54,834 nucleotides of DNA, taken from assembly GCA_021413735.1 (NCBI GenBank), contig JAIOPV010000015.1, positions 1 to 54,834 of the forward strand, read 5' to 3'. The notes under the pieces are model-generated. The model was not told the origin of the DNA. It ran no database searches and was given only the letters and a program-made list of their open reading frames with translations. How positions within the stretch are numbered: position 1 is the first letter of the stretch; each line of letters starts with the position of its first letter. Both the position numbers and the translations under genes were made by a program. This document shows, in pieces, positions 16,717 through 25,420 of this stretch. The DNA is from Planctomycetota bacterium (GTDB lineage: Bacteria > Planctomycetota > Planctomycetia > Gemmatales > Gemmataceae).

Positions 16717-18018
16717 ATGCAATTACCACATCCACAGTTCAGTTCCGCTTCTCCCCGAGGCAAACCCAGGCGACTCCTTCTCGCTGCGTTCATCGCGGCT
16801 CTGCCCGTTGCCGTACACGCGGCCGACTTCCCCAAGTTCAAAGCTCAGGAAATCGACGCCGGCCTGAAGATCGGCTATGCCGTGCTGACCGTCGATGTGG
16901 ACGGCGACAAGAAGCTCGACATCGTCGTCGTGGATCAGCACAAACTCGTCTGGTATCAGAACCCCGGCAAGCCCGGCGCAGACTGGAAGAAGCGTGTCAT
17001 CCTCGACGGCAAAACGAAGCCCGACAACGTATGTGCCGCGGCCATCGACATCGACGGCGACGGCTTACCGGAGTTCGTCATCGGTTCGGCGTGGAAGCCG
17101 TTCGACACCGCGAACCCTGCTCAACTCGGCTGGGTGAAACGCGGCAAGACGCTCGACGACGAATGGACGTATCACCCCCTGCCCTGCGACGAACCGACGG
17201 TTCACCGCGTTCGCGTCTTCGACATCGACGGCGACGGCAAACCCGAGATCGTTCACGTTCCGCTGATGGGTCGCGATTCGAGCGCGAAGGGCAACTGGGT
17301 GGATGGTCGCCCGGTGCGAATCGTTGCGTTGAAGGTGCCTGCCAAAGATCCGGAGAAGGTCGAGAACTGGAAGACGCAGGTTCTCTCCGAGGAGTTGCAC
17401 GTCACACATAACTTTTCGCCGATCTCCGGCACAACTGCGGAAGCCAAAAGATTGAGTCCGATTCTCGTCACGAGTTATGACGGCGTGCATATGCTCTGGA
17501 GGCAGGGGAACACGTGGACAACTTCCAAGATCGGCGAAGGCAACCAAGCGAATCCGAAGGGCAACCGTGGTGCGAGTGAGGTGAAATCAACACTCATCAA
17601 GGACAACGCGGTTATTGCCACAATCGAACCCTGGCACGGGAATCAAGTCGTGGTGTATACGGGCAAACAGAACGAATTGAGTGGCTGGGATCGACACGTC
17701 ATCGACGAGCAACTGCGCTGGGGGCACGGCGTGTGGTTCGCTGACCTCGACGGTGATGGCACCGACGAACTCATCATCGGCGTGCGTGACGATCCCAACG
17801 CGAAGGCCGGCGACAAGTTCACGGAACGTCGCGGCGTTCGAATCTACAAGCACACCGACGGCAAGGGTGAGAAGTGGGAGCGGTTCATCTTGGAGGATGG
17901 CGGCGTTGCGGTCGAGGATCTGTGCGTTGCGGACCTCGATGGCGATGGCAAGATCGACATCATCGCGGTGGGTCGCGCGACGGGCAACGCGCGCATCTAT
18001 TGGAATCAGGGGAAGTGA
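16717..18018 (+). CDS. exported VCBS/FG-GAP beta-propeller protein
   Basis: About 433 aa. The N-terminus is a signal peptide (RRLLLAAFIAALPVAVHA, cleavage after VHA). The mature part has five calcium-binding FG-GAP/VCBS loops: DVDGDKKLD, DIDGDGLPE, DIDGDGKPE, DLDGDGTDE, DLDGDGKID. The first blade also carries LVWYQNPG, typical of the planctomycete secreted propellers. A role in binding or cleaving carbohydrates is possible but not shown. I use ATG at 16717; 13 in-frame codons before it come from the hairpin. Confidence 0.85.
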   Translation: MQLPHPQFSSASPRGKPRRLLLAAFIAALPVAVHAADFPKFKAQEIDAGLKIGYAVLTVDVDGDKKLDIVVVDQHKLVWYQNPGKPGADWKKRVILDGKTKPDNVCAAAIDIDGDGLPEFVIGSAWKPFDTANPAQLGWVKRGKTLDDEWTYHPLPCDEPTVHRVRVFDIDGDGKPEIVHVPLMGRDSSAKGNWVDGRPVRIVALKVPAKDPEKVENWKTQVLSEELHVTHNFSPISGTTAEAKRLSPILVTSYDGVHMLWRQGNTWTTSKIGEGNQANPKGNRGASEVKSTLIKDNAVIATIEPWHGNQVVVYTGKQNELSGWDRHVIDEQLRWGHGVWFADLDGDGTDELIIGVRDDPNAKAGDKFTERRGVRIYKHTDGKGEKWERFILEDGGVAVEDLCVADLDGDGKIDIIAVGRATGNARIYWNQGK

Positions 18019-18033
18019 CCCAGACCGTGTTTT

Positions 18034-18085
18034 GCGGTCGCCGCAACGCGGCGGCATTTGGTCGTCGCCGCAACGCGGCGACCGC
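18034..18085. repeat. convergent-gene hairpin with internal direct repeat
   Basis: Arms GCGGTCGCCGC (18034-18044) and GCGGCGACCGC (18075-18085) are perfect. A 17-bp sequence (GTCGCCGCAACGCGGCG) occurs twice in direct orientation, at 18037-18053 and 18064-18080. It sits between the VCBS gene and the convergent pseudouridine synthase gene and touches the stop codon of the latter. Confidence 0.75.
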
Positions 18086-18777
18086 TACGCGGGCTCTGCA
18101 ATCCCCCAATACGCGGGCAGTGCCGCAACCCACGTCAGTTCTTGCTTCGTGAATGGGTGCGTGATCGTCAACTTCCGCGCGTGCAGCGCGATCACGCGAT
18201 CACGAGGCAACTCCGCGGGTGGGCCGAACACTCGTGTACTACCGTAGGCGTCGTCGCCGAGAACGGGGTGCCCTCGCCACGCCGACTGAACTCGCAGTTG
18301 ATGCATTCGGCCGGTCAGCGGGCAGAGTTCGACCAACGTGTGCCCCGCGAACTTCTGCACCACGCGATATTCGAGCATCGCCAACTTCGCACCAACGTCG
18401 CCTTCTTTCGCCGGCTCAACTTTTGCTTCGTCCGGCACCTTCCGAATCCAGTTATCCCACACACCCGCATCGGGCGCGATCTCGCCTTCGACAAGCGCCC
18501 AATACACCTTCCGAACCTTGTGGTGCTCGAACTGTGTGTGAACTCGTTGCGCAGCCTTCGTGTTGCGAGCGAAGCAGACGACACCGCTCACGGGTCGGTC
18601 GAGGCGATGCGGCACGCCAAGGTACACGCCCGCAGGCTTCGCGTACTTCGCCTTGATGTATTCCTTCGCCAGCGCCTCCAGATTGGGGATTCCGGGAGGC
18701 GCCTGTGTCAGTAGCGGAGCCGGCTTGTTCACCACCAAGAGATGGTGATCTTCGAACAACACATTCAGGGACATCAT
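18085..18777 (-). CDS. RluA-family pseudouridine synthase
   Basis: A 230-aa enzyme converting uridine to pseudouridine in RNA. Motif I DHHLLVVNKP and motif II HRLDRPVSGVV with the catalytic Asp are clear, followed by CPLTGRMHQLRVQ and HPVLGDDAYG. There is no S4 domain, so it matches the short RluA/RluC-like group (TruC or RluA type); the target RNA cannot be assigned. Its start ATG overlaps the stop of the upstream S41 protease gene by 4 nt (ATGA), so the two are probably co-translated. Confidence 0.92.
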   Translation of the reverse strand: MMSLNVLFEDHHLLVVNKPAPLLTQAPPGIPNLEALAKEYIKAKYAKPAGVYLGVPHRLDRPVSGVVCFARNTKAAQRVHTQFEHHKVRKVYWALVEGEIAPDAGVWDNWIRKVPDEAKVEPAKEGDVGAKLAMLEYRVVQKFAGHTLVELCPLTGRMHQLRVQSAWRGHPVLGDDAYGSTRVFGPPAELPRDRVIALHARKLTITHPFTKQELTWVAALPAYWGIAEPA

Positions 18778-20207
18778 GCTGGCACCCGCGCCGGCAACAC
18801 ACCTTCGCGACGCGGAGCGGCGCCGACGCCGGAGAGCTTCTTGCGGAGGTAGTCGAGAGCCTTGTTTAGTTGGCGATCATCGAACGGCTTGCTCTCGTCC
18901 ACCAAGGGCTTGCCATCGCGACCCAGGATCGGTGGCGGTGGCGGCGGATTCGGGCCGACGACATCAGGCTTCCCCGCGACGAAATCCTGCTTCTGCAACT
19001 CGACGCGGAACCGAAGATACTCCGGATCGGTGAACGTAACCGTCATACCTTCGTTGGGAGTGACGCCCCATTCGTCGAGTTTCTGCTTCTCGGCCCACGC
19101 CTTGTCCATGTTTTTGCCGTTCGGTCGCCACCATGTTTGCGTCGTCAGTTTCACTGCGGTCTTCTGATCCGGAGCGAGACGGAACACACTCTGAACGCTG
19201 CCCTTGCCGTAGGTTCGTTCGCCGACGACGATGGCCCGATTGTTGTCTTGCAGGGCAGCCGCGACAATCTCGCTCGCACTCGCACTGTCGCGATTCACAA
19301 GCACGACCATCGGCTTCTGCTCCGCGGGAAGAAAGATCGTGCCGGCTCCGCGTGCGGAGGATGTCTTCTCGCCGCCGCGACGGTCCTTCGTTGTCACGAT
19401 CTTGCCTTCGGTCAGGAACAGGTCGGCGAGTTTCGTCGCTTCTTCGAGCAGGCCGCCTGGGTTGTCTCGCAAGTCGAGAATCAACCCGCGTGCCCCGCCA
19501 GCTTCGATTTCCTTCATCGCTTCTTCGACTTCCTTCGTGGTCAGCCCACTGAAGGACGAGATCCGAATCAGCGCGATCTTGTCTTTCGGATCAACGAACC
19601 AGTTCCATTTGATCGGGTCGTCGGCTCGTCGCGAGACGCCGGAAACCGGATGCATTGCGATCCGTGCCCGCGTCAGCTCAACCGGAAACTCCTTGTCGCC
19701 GCGACCAATCGTGAGCGTGACCTTCGTGCCGCGTTCGCCCTTGATGAGCTTGCTCGCCTGCTCGCCGGTCATGTCTTTGGTGTCGGTGTCGCCGATCTTC
19801 AGGATGATGTCGTTGGCGATCAACCCCGCCTCGTAAGCGGAGCCGCCCGCGAACGGCGACGCGAGCTTCAACCGCTTGGTCTTCTCGTCCTGGCCGAGCA
19901 AAATGCCGACGCCGTCGAAACTGCCTTCCGTCTCGGTGTCGAACTCTTTGAGTTGCTTGTCGTTCAGATACACCGAGTGCGGATCGAGTTTCCGCAAGCC
20001 GCCGCTGATCGCATCCTCAACGAACTTTTGCTTCTCTTCGGGAGTGAGTTCGCGAACGTAATTCGCATCGACCTCGGCCATCACCTCGACGAACTGCCGG
20101 AGGAGTTGGTAGTCCTGGTCCGGTGCCGGAGCACTGTACCCGATGGCCATGCCGATGCCGACAAGCCCCGGAACAATGAGCATCCAAACCAGGTTCCGAA
20201 GCGGCAT
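18774..20207 (-). CDS. S41 C-terminal processing peptidase (CtpA-like)
   Basis: About 477 aa. An N-terminal hydrophobic anchor/signal (LVWMLIVPGLVGIGMAIGYS) is followed by a helical region, a PDZ domain (SPFAGGSAYEAGLIANDIILKIGD) and the S41 protease core. The core includes the strand GLILDLRDNPGG, the catalytic Ser in NRDSASASEIVAA and the catalytic Lys in YGKGSVQ. The C-terminus has a Pro run (NPPPPPPILG). I start at ATG 20207 (MPLRNLVW). The 25 codons upstream in frame (FCFLCVSVPLWLVW...) are translated hairpin sequence (20233-20329). Acts in the periplasm. Confidence 0.93.
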   Translation of the reverse strand: MPLRNLVWMLIVPGLVGIGMAIGYSAPAPDQDYQLLRQFVEVMAEVDANYVRELTPEEKQKFVEDAISGGLRKLDPHSVYLNDKQLKEFDTETEGSFDGVGILLGQDEKTKRLKLASPFAGGSAYEAGLIANDIILKIGDTDTKDMTGEQASKLIKGERGTKVTLTIGRGDKEFPVELTRARIAMHPVSGVSRRADDPIKWNWFVDPKDKIALIRISSFSGLTTKEVEEAMKEIEAGGARGLILDLRDNPGGLLEEATKLADLFLTEGKIVTTKDRRGGEKTSSARGAGTIFLPAEQKPMVVLVNRDSASASEIVAAALQDNNRAIVVGERTYGKGSVQSVFRLAPDQKTAVKLTTQTWWRPNGKNMDKAWAEKQKLDEWGVTPNEGMTVTFTDPEYLRFRVELQKQDFVAGKPDVVGPNPPPPPPILGRDGKPLVDESKPFDDRQLNKALDYLRKKLSGVGAAPRREGVLPARVPA

Positions 20208-20232
20208 GTAAAGCTCCACATAAAACCAGACC

Positions 20233-20329
20233 AACCACAGAGGCACAGAGACACAGAGAAAGCAAAAGAAATCAATCTTCAACGAACGGACTTTCTCGGT
20301 TTTCTCTGTGTCTCTGTGCCTCTGTGGTT
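20233..20329. repeat. intergenic hairpin, 29-bp perfect arms (CACAGAGGCACAGAG type)
   Basis: Arms 20233-20261 and 20301-20329 are perfectly complementary over 29 bp and built from short CACAGAG/GGCACAGAG units, with a 39-nt AT-richer loop. It begins 26 nt upstream of the S41 protease start. One strand reads LCVSVPLWL in frame, a string I recall seeing at predicted N-termini of planctomycete proteins, probably a start mis-call. Confidence 0.9.
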
Positions 20330-20444
20330 AGTTCTGACTTGAGTCCATTTCTGCCCGATCTTGCGGATTATACCCGGAAGTTGTGTCGCACGGGAGCCGA
20401 CCTCGCGCCCTTCGCTGACAGTGTAATCTTTTCATCAAGTCGTT

Positions 20445-20473
20445 TTGACCACTCCCCCAGCCCAGATTATGTT
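20445..20473 (+). promoter_or_regulatory. sigma70-type promoter for the TIGR03000 gene
   Basis: TTGACC (20445-20450), 17-bp spacer, TATGTT (20468-20473). The expected start is near 20480, about 38 nt before the ATG at 20518. Confidence 0.5.
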
Positions 20474-20517
20474 CACAACACAACCTGCGTAAACCACCCG
20501 GATTCCGGTGCTTCACC

Positions 20518-21867
20518 ATGTATAGCCTCGTCTTGATGACCGCGATGACAACCGCACCCGATGGTGCCGAGTTTAACGGGCTGTTCTCGAACCTGTTCTC
20601 TGGTGGGAACAGTTGTTCGGGTTCTTCCTGCAATGGCAACTGTTACGGCAACTACGCTCCGCGCTACAGTTGCTACGGAGGCGGCTGCTCGAGTTCGTCC
20701 GCAGCTTCCAACTGCAATGGATGCACGGGTTCCAGTTCTGCCTCGAACGGCTGCAACGGCTGCAATGGATCGAGCAGCAGCTTTGGGAGTCGGATTCGCA
20801 AGTGGTTCGCACCCGCTGGGTCCAACGGGAGTTGCAACGGTTGCAACGGCTCAGGCGGAAGCGGTTATGGCTGCTCGGGGTCGGGTTCCGGCTACGGCTG
20901 CTGTGGCTCATCGGTGGGCTACTCGTGCTTCGGAGCGTCGTCGTACTCTTGCTTTGGCGGCCCTGCGGTGGCGTACACGCCGATCATCAACGGTGGCCTT
21001 TCGTGTCAGGGTGGAATGGCTTGGCCAGCTCCGGCACCGGTGTTCGAATCGGGTCCGGGAATGCCTGGCATGCCTGGGATGATTCCCCCACCGATGATTC
21101 CTCCCGCGACGATTCCCTACGCTCCGACCGAGCCTGCACCAAGCCCGCAGAACACGGGATTCCGACAGGCGGGGACAGGCACGGCCCTCGTGTCGAACGG
21201 AGGCTCTGCTCGGGCAACGGTGATCGTTCGGTTGCCGGTCGATGCCCGCCTGTTTGCCGAATCCAAGGCACTCACGCTCGTCGGCGCTGAACGAAAGTTC
21301 GTGTCTCCAGAACTGCCGATGGGCCAGGAGTTCACGTATCACTTCCGTGTCGAGTATGAACGCGACGGCGAACTGCTCAGCGTGACCAAGAAGGTTGCCG
21401 TGCGAGCCGGTGCGAGTCTCAGCATCGAGTTCACAGACCTGACCGCGAAGGCCAGCGCTCCGGAGAAGATTTCCCCCGAGAAGACGACCGGCGGCGGTGG
21501 AACAGCAGTCGTCGCAACGCCAACCTCGAACCCCTCGAACGGGAACGCGACTCAGCCGACTCCGACGCCAACCCCGGCACTGCCAAGCATCGTGCCGACG
21601 CCAACCGAGCCGACGGGAGTTCCCGACCGTGCCACGATCACGGTGAAACTGCCAGCAGGAGCGACACTGTTCGTCGATGATCGCAAGAGTCCGTCGAACG
21701 ACCCTGTGCGTCGGTTCAGCACTCCACCGCTGCCCGCCGGTCGGGACTTCGCTTATCTGATGCGAGCAGAGATCGTTCGGAATGGTCAGACGGAGACGTT
21801 CACGCAAAAGGTGCCGTTCCGTGCTGGCGAACGGGTGGATGTGGACTTCACCGGCGTCGGTCGTTGA
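20518..21867 (+). CDS. Cys/Gly/Ser/Asn-rich protein with two TIGR03000 domains
   Basis: A 449-aa protein of two parts. Residues about 25-170 are low-complexity, rich in Cys, Gly, Ser and Asn, with repeated CNGCNGSS units and YGCCGSS/YSCFG motifs. A Pro/Met-rich stretch (about 180-205) follows. Two copies of the planctomycete TIGR03000 domain (about 235-310 and 375-449) end the protein. Each copy opens with an ATVIVRLP or ATITVKLP strand, has FVSPELPMG/FSTPPLPAG and closes with VAVRAG/VPFRAG. A clear signal peptide is absent. I know no function; the Cys-rich part suggests a cross-linked or metal-binding extracellular or wall-associated structure. Confidence 0.85.
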   Translation: MYSLVLMTAMTTAPDGAEFNGLFSNLFSGGNSCSGSSCNGNCYGNYAPRYSCYGGGCSSSSAASNCNGCTGSSSASNGCNGCNGSSSSFGSRIRKWFAPAGSNGSCNGCNGSGGSGYGCSGSGSGYGCCGSSVGYSCFGASSYSCFGGPAVAYTPIINGGLSCQGGMAWPAPAPVFESGPGMPGMPGMIPPPMIPPATIPYAPTEPAPSPQNTGFRQAGTGTALVSNGGSARATVIVRLPVDARLFAESKALTLVGAERKFVSPELPMGQEFTYHFRVEYERDGELLSVTKKVAVRAGASLSIEFTDLTAKASAPEKISPEKTTGGGGTAVVATPTSNPSNGNATQPTPTPTPALPSIVPTPTEPTGVPDRATITVKLPAGATLFVDDRKSPSNDPVRRFSTPPLPAGRDFAYLMRAEIVRNGQTETFTQKVPFRAGERVDVDFTGVGR

Positions 21868-21884
21868 GTATTAGCGAACAAGTT

Positions 21885-21951
21885 GTGCCGAGAGCCCCGT
21901 GCTCTCGGCACGGCAAATTGCTACGCCGCAAGCGGCCGCTTGCGGCGTAGC
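21885..21951. repeat. two adjacent hairpins between convergent genes
   Basis: Hairpin 1: GTGCCGAGAGC (21885-21895) with GCTCTCGGCAC (21901-21911), loop CCCGT. Hairpin 2: a perfect 32-bp palindrome without loop, 21920-21951, with arms GCTACGCCGCAAGCGG and its complement; its CCGCAAGCGG core matches the hairpin at 6678-6722. They fill the gap between the TIGR03000 and ThuA gene stops and may serve as bidirectional terminators, though T-runs are lacking. Confidence 0.8.
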
Positions 21952-21964
21952 GATTGTTGGGTTA

Positions 21965-22825
21965 TCACTTCTCGTCGATCATCACTTTCTTCGCGGGCTT
22001 CAAGTGGGCTTCGTCGAGCTTCCCGACTGACCACAGCAAGCCGCGCGTCACCAGATCGAGATAGCGAGCGTCGCCGACTGTGTCGTTGTTGTGGCCGAGC
22101 GTCGTGGCAAAAACCTTTGTCTTGCCGTTGAAGGTGTTCGTCCACGCCACGACTGCTTCTTCCACCTTCTCGGTGCCGTCCTTGGTCTTGAACGTCTGCT
22201 TGCCCTTCGCGACTGGTTGAGCCGTTTCCAGCAACTTTCCAGTGATGTTGTTGTAAAGTTCTTCGTTGACCGTCTTCCACCCCTCCAAGCCCTTCGTGAT
22301 CGTGCTTTCCTTGTCGATGTACCTGATCTCGATCGGAGCCTGGGGACCGTGACCGGTGCTGGCGAGTCCGGTGAACTCGAACCACGGCGTCGTCTTCGGG
22401 AAGCCTTCCGTGCGGTAGCAGTGCATCCCGCAGTGAACCAGAACCGCCGGCAATCCTTCGCGGTGTGGCTTCAGGATGCGTTCGACGATCTTGGGGTCTT
22501 TCACGTCCGACGAGCATTCATCGTGCAGGATCACATCGAAACCCTTCGCCCAATCTTCCTTCTCGTAGATCGGATTGAGATGCTTGGTCGTGGTGTCGGG
22601 GTTATACGACACGGCCCATTGCACGTTCGCCCGTGCCGAGATGCCCTTCATGAGCAGGTCTTGCTGCTTCTTGTAATCGTGGCAGCAACCGCCGATCACG
22701 AGCAGAGCGCGAATCGGTTTCACTTCCTCGGCGGGTGCTGCTGCGGTGCCAGGAACACCAACAACCACGGCGGCTGTAAGTATCGCAAAGGCGATCAGGG
22801 CGAATCGACGAGAGGCTGCGTGCAT
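21965..22825 (-). CDS. exported ThuA-domain protein
   Basis: About 286 aa. A signal peptide (RFALIAFAILTAAVVVGVPGTAAA) is followed by a ThuA-like glutamine-amidotransferase-fold domain: RALLVIGGCCHDYKKQ, FDVILHDECSSD, LVHCGMHCYR, and near the end TKVFATTLGHNNDT with the conserved His. ThuA was named from a trehalose-utilisation locus, but the domain is widespread in planctomycetes and its reaction is not settled. The frame is open 131 codons further upstream, but that part is antisense to the dipeptidase. I chose ATG 22825, where the signal peptide begins. The divergent dipeptidase starts 157 bp away. Confidence 0.88.
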   Translation of the reverse strand: MHAASRRFALIAFAILTAAVVVGVPGTAAAPAEEVKPIRALLVIGGCCHDYKKQQDLLMKGISARANVQWAVSYNPDTTTKHLNPIYEKEDWAKGFDVILHDECSSDVKDPKIVERILKPHREGLPAVLVHCGMHCYRTEGFPKTTPWFEFTGLASTGHGPQAPIEIRYIDKESTITKGLEGWKTVNEELYNNITGKLLETAQPVAKGKQTFKTKDGTEKVEEAVVAWTNTFNGKTKVFATTLGHNNDTVGDARYLDLVTRGLLWSVGKLDEAHLKPAKKVMIDEK

Positions 22826-22982
22826 CGCGTTGGCTCCGTTTGGTAAGTTCGGCGGTGGGAAAGGGAAGTCGCCGGCTCGCGGCATTATACTTATTCGTAG
22901 CGGTGTTGGGTTCGACTCACTTAGCCCGTGCGACGCACTCGTGAACTTGGTACACTTCGATGCACACCCCGGAGAACTGGCT

Positions 22983-24044
22983 GTGCTGATCTTCGACGCA
23001 CACCTCGACCTCGCGTTCAACGCCGTCGACTGGAACCGCGACCTTCGCATGGACCTCGCCGAGATTCGGGCACAGGAACGCATCCTCAAACTGACCGACC
23101 ACGGACGCGGCACAGGCACCGTCAGCTTTCCGGAGCTCCGCAAGGGCGGCATCGGCATGGGCGTCGGCACGCTGTTCGCACGGGTCGAACAGCAGATTAA
23201 CCACCCATTCGGTTGCACGACAACAGAAGCGTGCTACGCCGTGGCGATGAGCCATGTGAATTACTATCGGGCGATGGAGAAATCAGGCTGGATGCGAAAC
23301 ATCCGCACACGTGGTGAGTTGCAGCAGCACGCGATTGACTTCCAAACCAACCCCCGGCACACGCCGTTCGGCTATGTTCTGAGCATGGAATGCGCCGATG
23401 CCGTGCTGCATCCCGACAACATTCGCGAGTGGTACGAACTCGGCCTGCGAGCGATCGGACTGACTCACTACGGCGCGAATCGTTACGGCGGCGGCACGCG
23501 GAGCGAGGTCGGACTGTCGGCCGATGCGGTGCCCCTTCTGCGGAACATCGAGGATCTCGGCATCGCGTTGGATCTCACGCACCTCTCGGACCCGTCGTTC
23601 TGGCAGGTTGCGGATCGCTTCAACGGTCGCGTGTTAGCAAGTCACCAGAATGCTCGCAAGTTCTGCGACTGGCAGCGGCAGTTCTCCGATGCGCAGATCA
23701 GCTTCGTGATTGAACGGAAGGGCGTGATCGGGATGTCGCTTGATGTGGCAATGCTGCAACCCGGCTGGGTTCGCGGCGTGAGCACACCCGAAGTGACGCT
23801 ACTCAATGTGGTCGAAAACATCGACCACATTTGCCAGCTTGCGGGAAATGCGAAGAACGTCGGGATCGGTTCGGACCTCGACGGTGGTTACGGCTACGAA
23901 CAAACGCCGACGGATCTGAACACCATCGCGGACCTTCATAAGATTCCGGAGTTGCTCTCCAAACGTGGCTACTCGACATCGGACGTGGAAGCCGTGATGC
24001 ACGGCAACTGGCTAAGATTCTTCTCCGAAGTGTTACCCGCCTGA
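22983..24044 (+). CDS. membrane dipeptidase (M19 family)
   Basis: About 353 aa. Renal-dipeptidase type zinc enzyme: N-terminal metal-binding FDAHLDLAF (HxD), a Glu in MECADAV, His residues in GLTHYGANRYGGG and LASHQNAR, and the Asp in IGSDLDGGYG. It would cleave dipeptides, possibly including D-amino-acid forms. No signal peptide is apparent with the GTG start at 22983, which has GGAG about 8 nt upstream. The frame extends far upstream, but that stretch overlaps the divergent ThuA gene and shows no similarity. Confidence 0.88.
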   Translation: MLIFDAHLDLAFNAVDWNRDLRMDLAEIRAQERILKLTDHGRGTGTVSFPELRKGGIGMGVGTLFARVEQQINHPFGCTTTEACYAVAMSHVNYYRAMEKSGWMRNIRTRGELQQHAIDFQTNPRHTPFGYVLSMECADAVLHPDNIREWYELGLRAIGLTHYGANRYGGGTRSEVGLSADAVPLLRNIEDLGIALDLTHLSDPSFWQVADRFNGRVLASHQNARKFCDWQRQFSDAQISFVIERKGVIGMSLDVAMLQPGWVRGVSTPEVTLLNVVENIDHICQLAGNAKNVGIGSDLDGGYGYEQTPTDLNTIADLHKIPELLSKRGYSTSDVEAVMHGNWLRFFSEVLPA

Positions 24045-24045
24045 C

Positions 24046-24097
24046 GACGCGAAGCGGAACGCGAACCTACCACCACCGGCGCGCTCCGCCTCGCGTC
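24046..24097. repeat. intergenic hairpin, 18-nt arms
   Basis: Arms 24046-24063 and 24080-24097 pair at 16 of 18 positions (GACGCGAAGCGGAACGCG). It starts 2 nt after the dipeptidase stop and ends 17 nt before the MFS gene. Confidence 0.7.
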
Positions 24098-24113
24098 GCA
24101 AATTCAACTACCC

Positions 24114-25406
24114 ATGTCGAAACGTTATCTAATCGTTGCTGTCACGGCGCTGGCGTCCATGCTGATGTACATCGACCGTGTCTGCTTCTCGACGCTAATT
24201 GGCCCGATCCAGATCGACCTCGGGTTGAACGAACGCGAACGAGCCCGCATACTTGGCGCGTTTTTCTTCACGTATGCGTTGTTCCAGATTCCCATCGGCG
24301 CGATGGCCGACCGCTACGGACCGCGGCTTGTACTGTCGCTTTCGATCGCGGCGTGGTCACTGGTGACAGCCGCGACGGGTTTGGTCGAATCGTTCGGGGC
24401 ACTCCTCATTGTGCGTTTTCTACTCGGGTTCACGGAAGCTGGTGCTTATCCCGCTGCGGCCGGATTGGTGAAGCGCTGGGCACGACCCGATGAACGCGCG
24501 AAATTCAGCTCGGCCGTGGCGCTTGGCGGGCGAATCGGCGGTGCGATGGCTCCCAAACTGACTGGATGGCTCGCGGTTGCCCTGATCGGGATGACAGTCC
24601 TTGGCACCGCCGCCGGAGAAGCGGGAATTCACTGGCGAGGGGTGTTCCTGGTGTACGGCGTGTGCGGGGTCGCGGTGGCCGGAATCTTCTGGCTCGTCGT
24701 TCGGGATTGGCCGCCTGTTGAAGCAAGCCGGCAACCCGACGACGGGCACGCGAGGCCAATGACGACCCAACCAGCCGGTCCGCCGCGACCATTCTTCCAG
24801 CAACTTGCGGTGTTGGGTCGCAGTCGGCGAATGTGGTTTTTCGGAGGGCTTCAGTTCTGCAACAACATCCCGTGGGCCATTCTCATCACGCTGTTGCCGG
24901 CCTACCTCCAGGATCGCGGGGTGGCGTTCGAGAGCGTTGGGGGCATTCAATCTCAGATTCTGTTCGTGGGCTGTATCGGCATGTTCCTTGGCGGAATCGT
25001 GAGCGACTTCGTTCGTCGGAAGCTCGGCCAGCGTTGGGGTCGCAGTGTGCCGATCGCTACGATGATGACGGGCTGCGCCCTGATGTGCTTGACCGTGAGC
25101 ACATCGCCAGCGTTGGGAATCGCGATTGCAGCACTGGGGCTGATGGCGATGTTTCAGGACACCGGCCTGCCGTCGGTATGGGCGTTCGCTCAGGATGTGG
25201 GCGGGAAGAACGTGGGTGCGGCGCTCGGCTTCGGGAACATGCTGGGAAACTTCGGTGCTGCGTTGTCGCCGATCCTGCTCACCGAGGTGAAGATGCTCGG
25301 TGGTTGGGAAGCAGTGTTTGCGGTCGGTGCGACTTCATACTTGTGCGCAGCCTGCTGCGGTTTATTGCTCGACGCATCGAAGCCCCTCGACCCGAACGAT
25401 GCATGA
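24114..25406 (+). CDS. MFS transporter (anion:cation symporter-like)
   Basis: A 430-aa protein with about 12 hydrophobic segments. The loop motif between helices 2 and 3 is GAMADRYGPR, and the early segment MLMYIDRVCFSTLIGPIQIDLGL is typical of the ACS/glucarate-transporter branch of the major facilitator superfamily. RFLLGFTEAGAYPAAAGLVKRW matches the ACS helix 4-5 signature. The likely substrate is an organic anion such as a sugar acid, but it cannot be assigned. Its stop converges with the next gene, 14 bp apart. The upstream dipeptidase may be in the same unit despite the hairpin between them. Confidence 0.88.
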   Translation: MSKRYLIVAVTALASMLMYIDRVCFSTLIGPIQIDLGLNERERARILGAFFFTYALFQIPIGAMADRYGPRLVLSLSIAAWSLVTAATGLVESFGALLIVRFLLGFTEAGAYPAAAGLVKRWARPDERAKFSSAVALGGRIGGAMAPKLTGWLAVALIGMTVLGTAAGEAGIHWRGVFLVYGVCGVAVAGIFWLVVRDWPPVEASRQPDDGHARPMTTQPAGPPRPFFQQLAVLGRSRRMWFFGGLQFCNNIPWAILITLLPAYLQDRGVAFESVGGIQSQILFVGCIGMFLGGIVSDFVRRKLGQRWGRSVPIATMMTGCALMCLTVSTSPALGIAIAALGLMAMFQDTGLPSVWAFAQDVGGKNVGAALGFGNMLGNFGAALSPILLTEVKMLGGWEAVFAVGATSYLCAACCGLLLDASKPLDPNDA

Positions 25407-25420
25407 CCCTTCTGGGGGCA

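Larger units (their letters stand above)
20208..20517. other. 310-bp divergent intergenic region
   Basis: Holds the 29-bp-arm hairpin at 20233-20329, then about 115 bp without notable structure, then a sigma70-type promoter facing the TIGR03000 gene. No gene seen. Confidence 0.5.

Noticed and set aside
18870-20342. 490-codon open frame on the plus strand
   Set aside because: Antisense to the S41 protease; low-complexity Arg-rich product.
20640-20930. Short repeats resembling a CRISPR or minisatellite
   Set aside because: They are in-frame codons for CNGCNGSS units in the TIGR03000 gene, irregular in spacing and without spacers.
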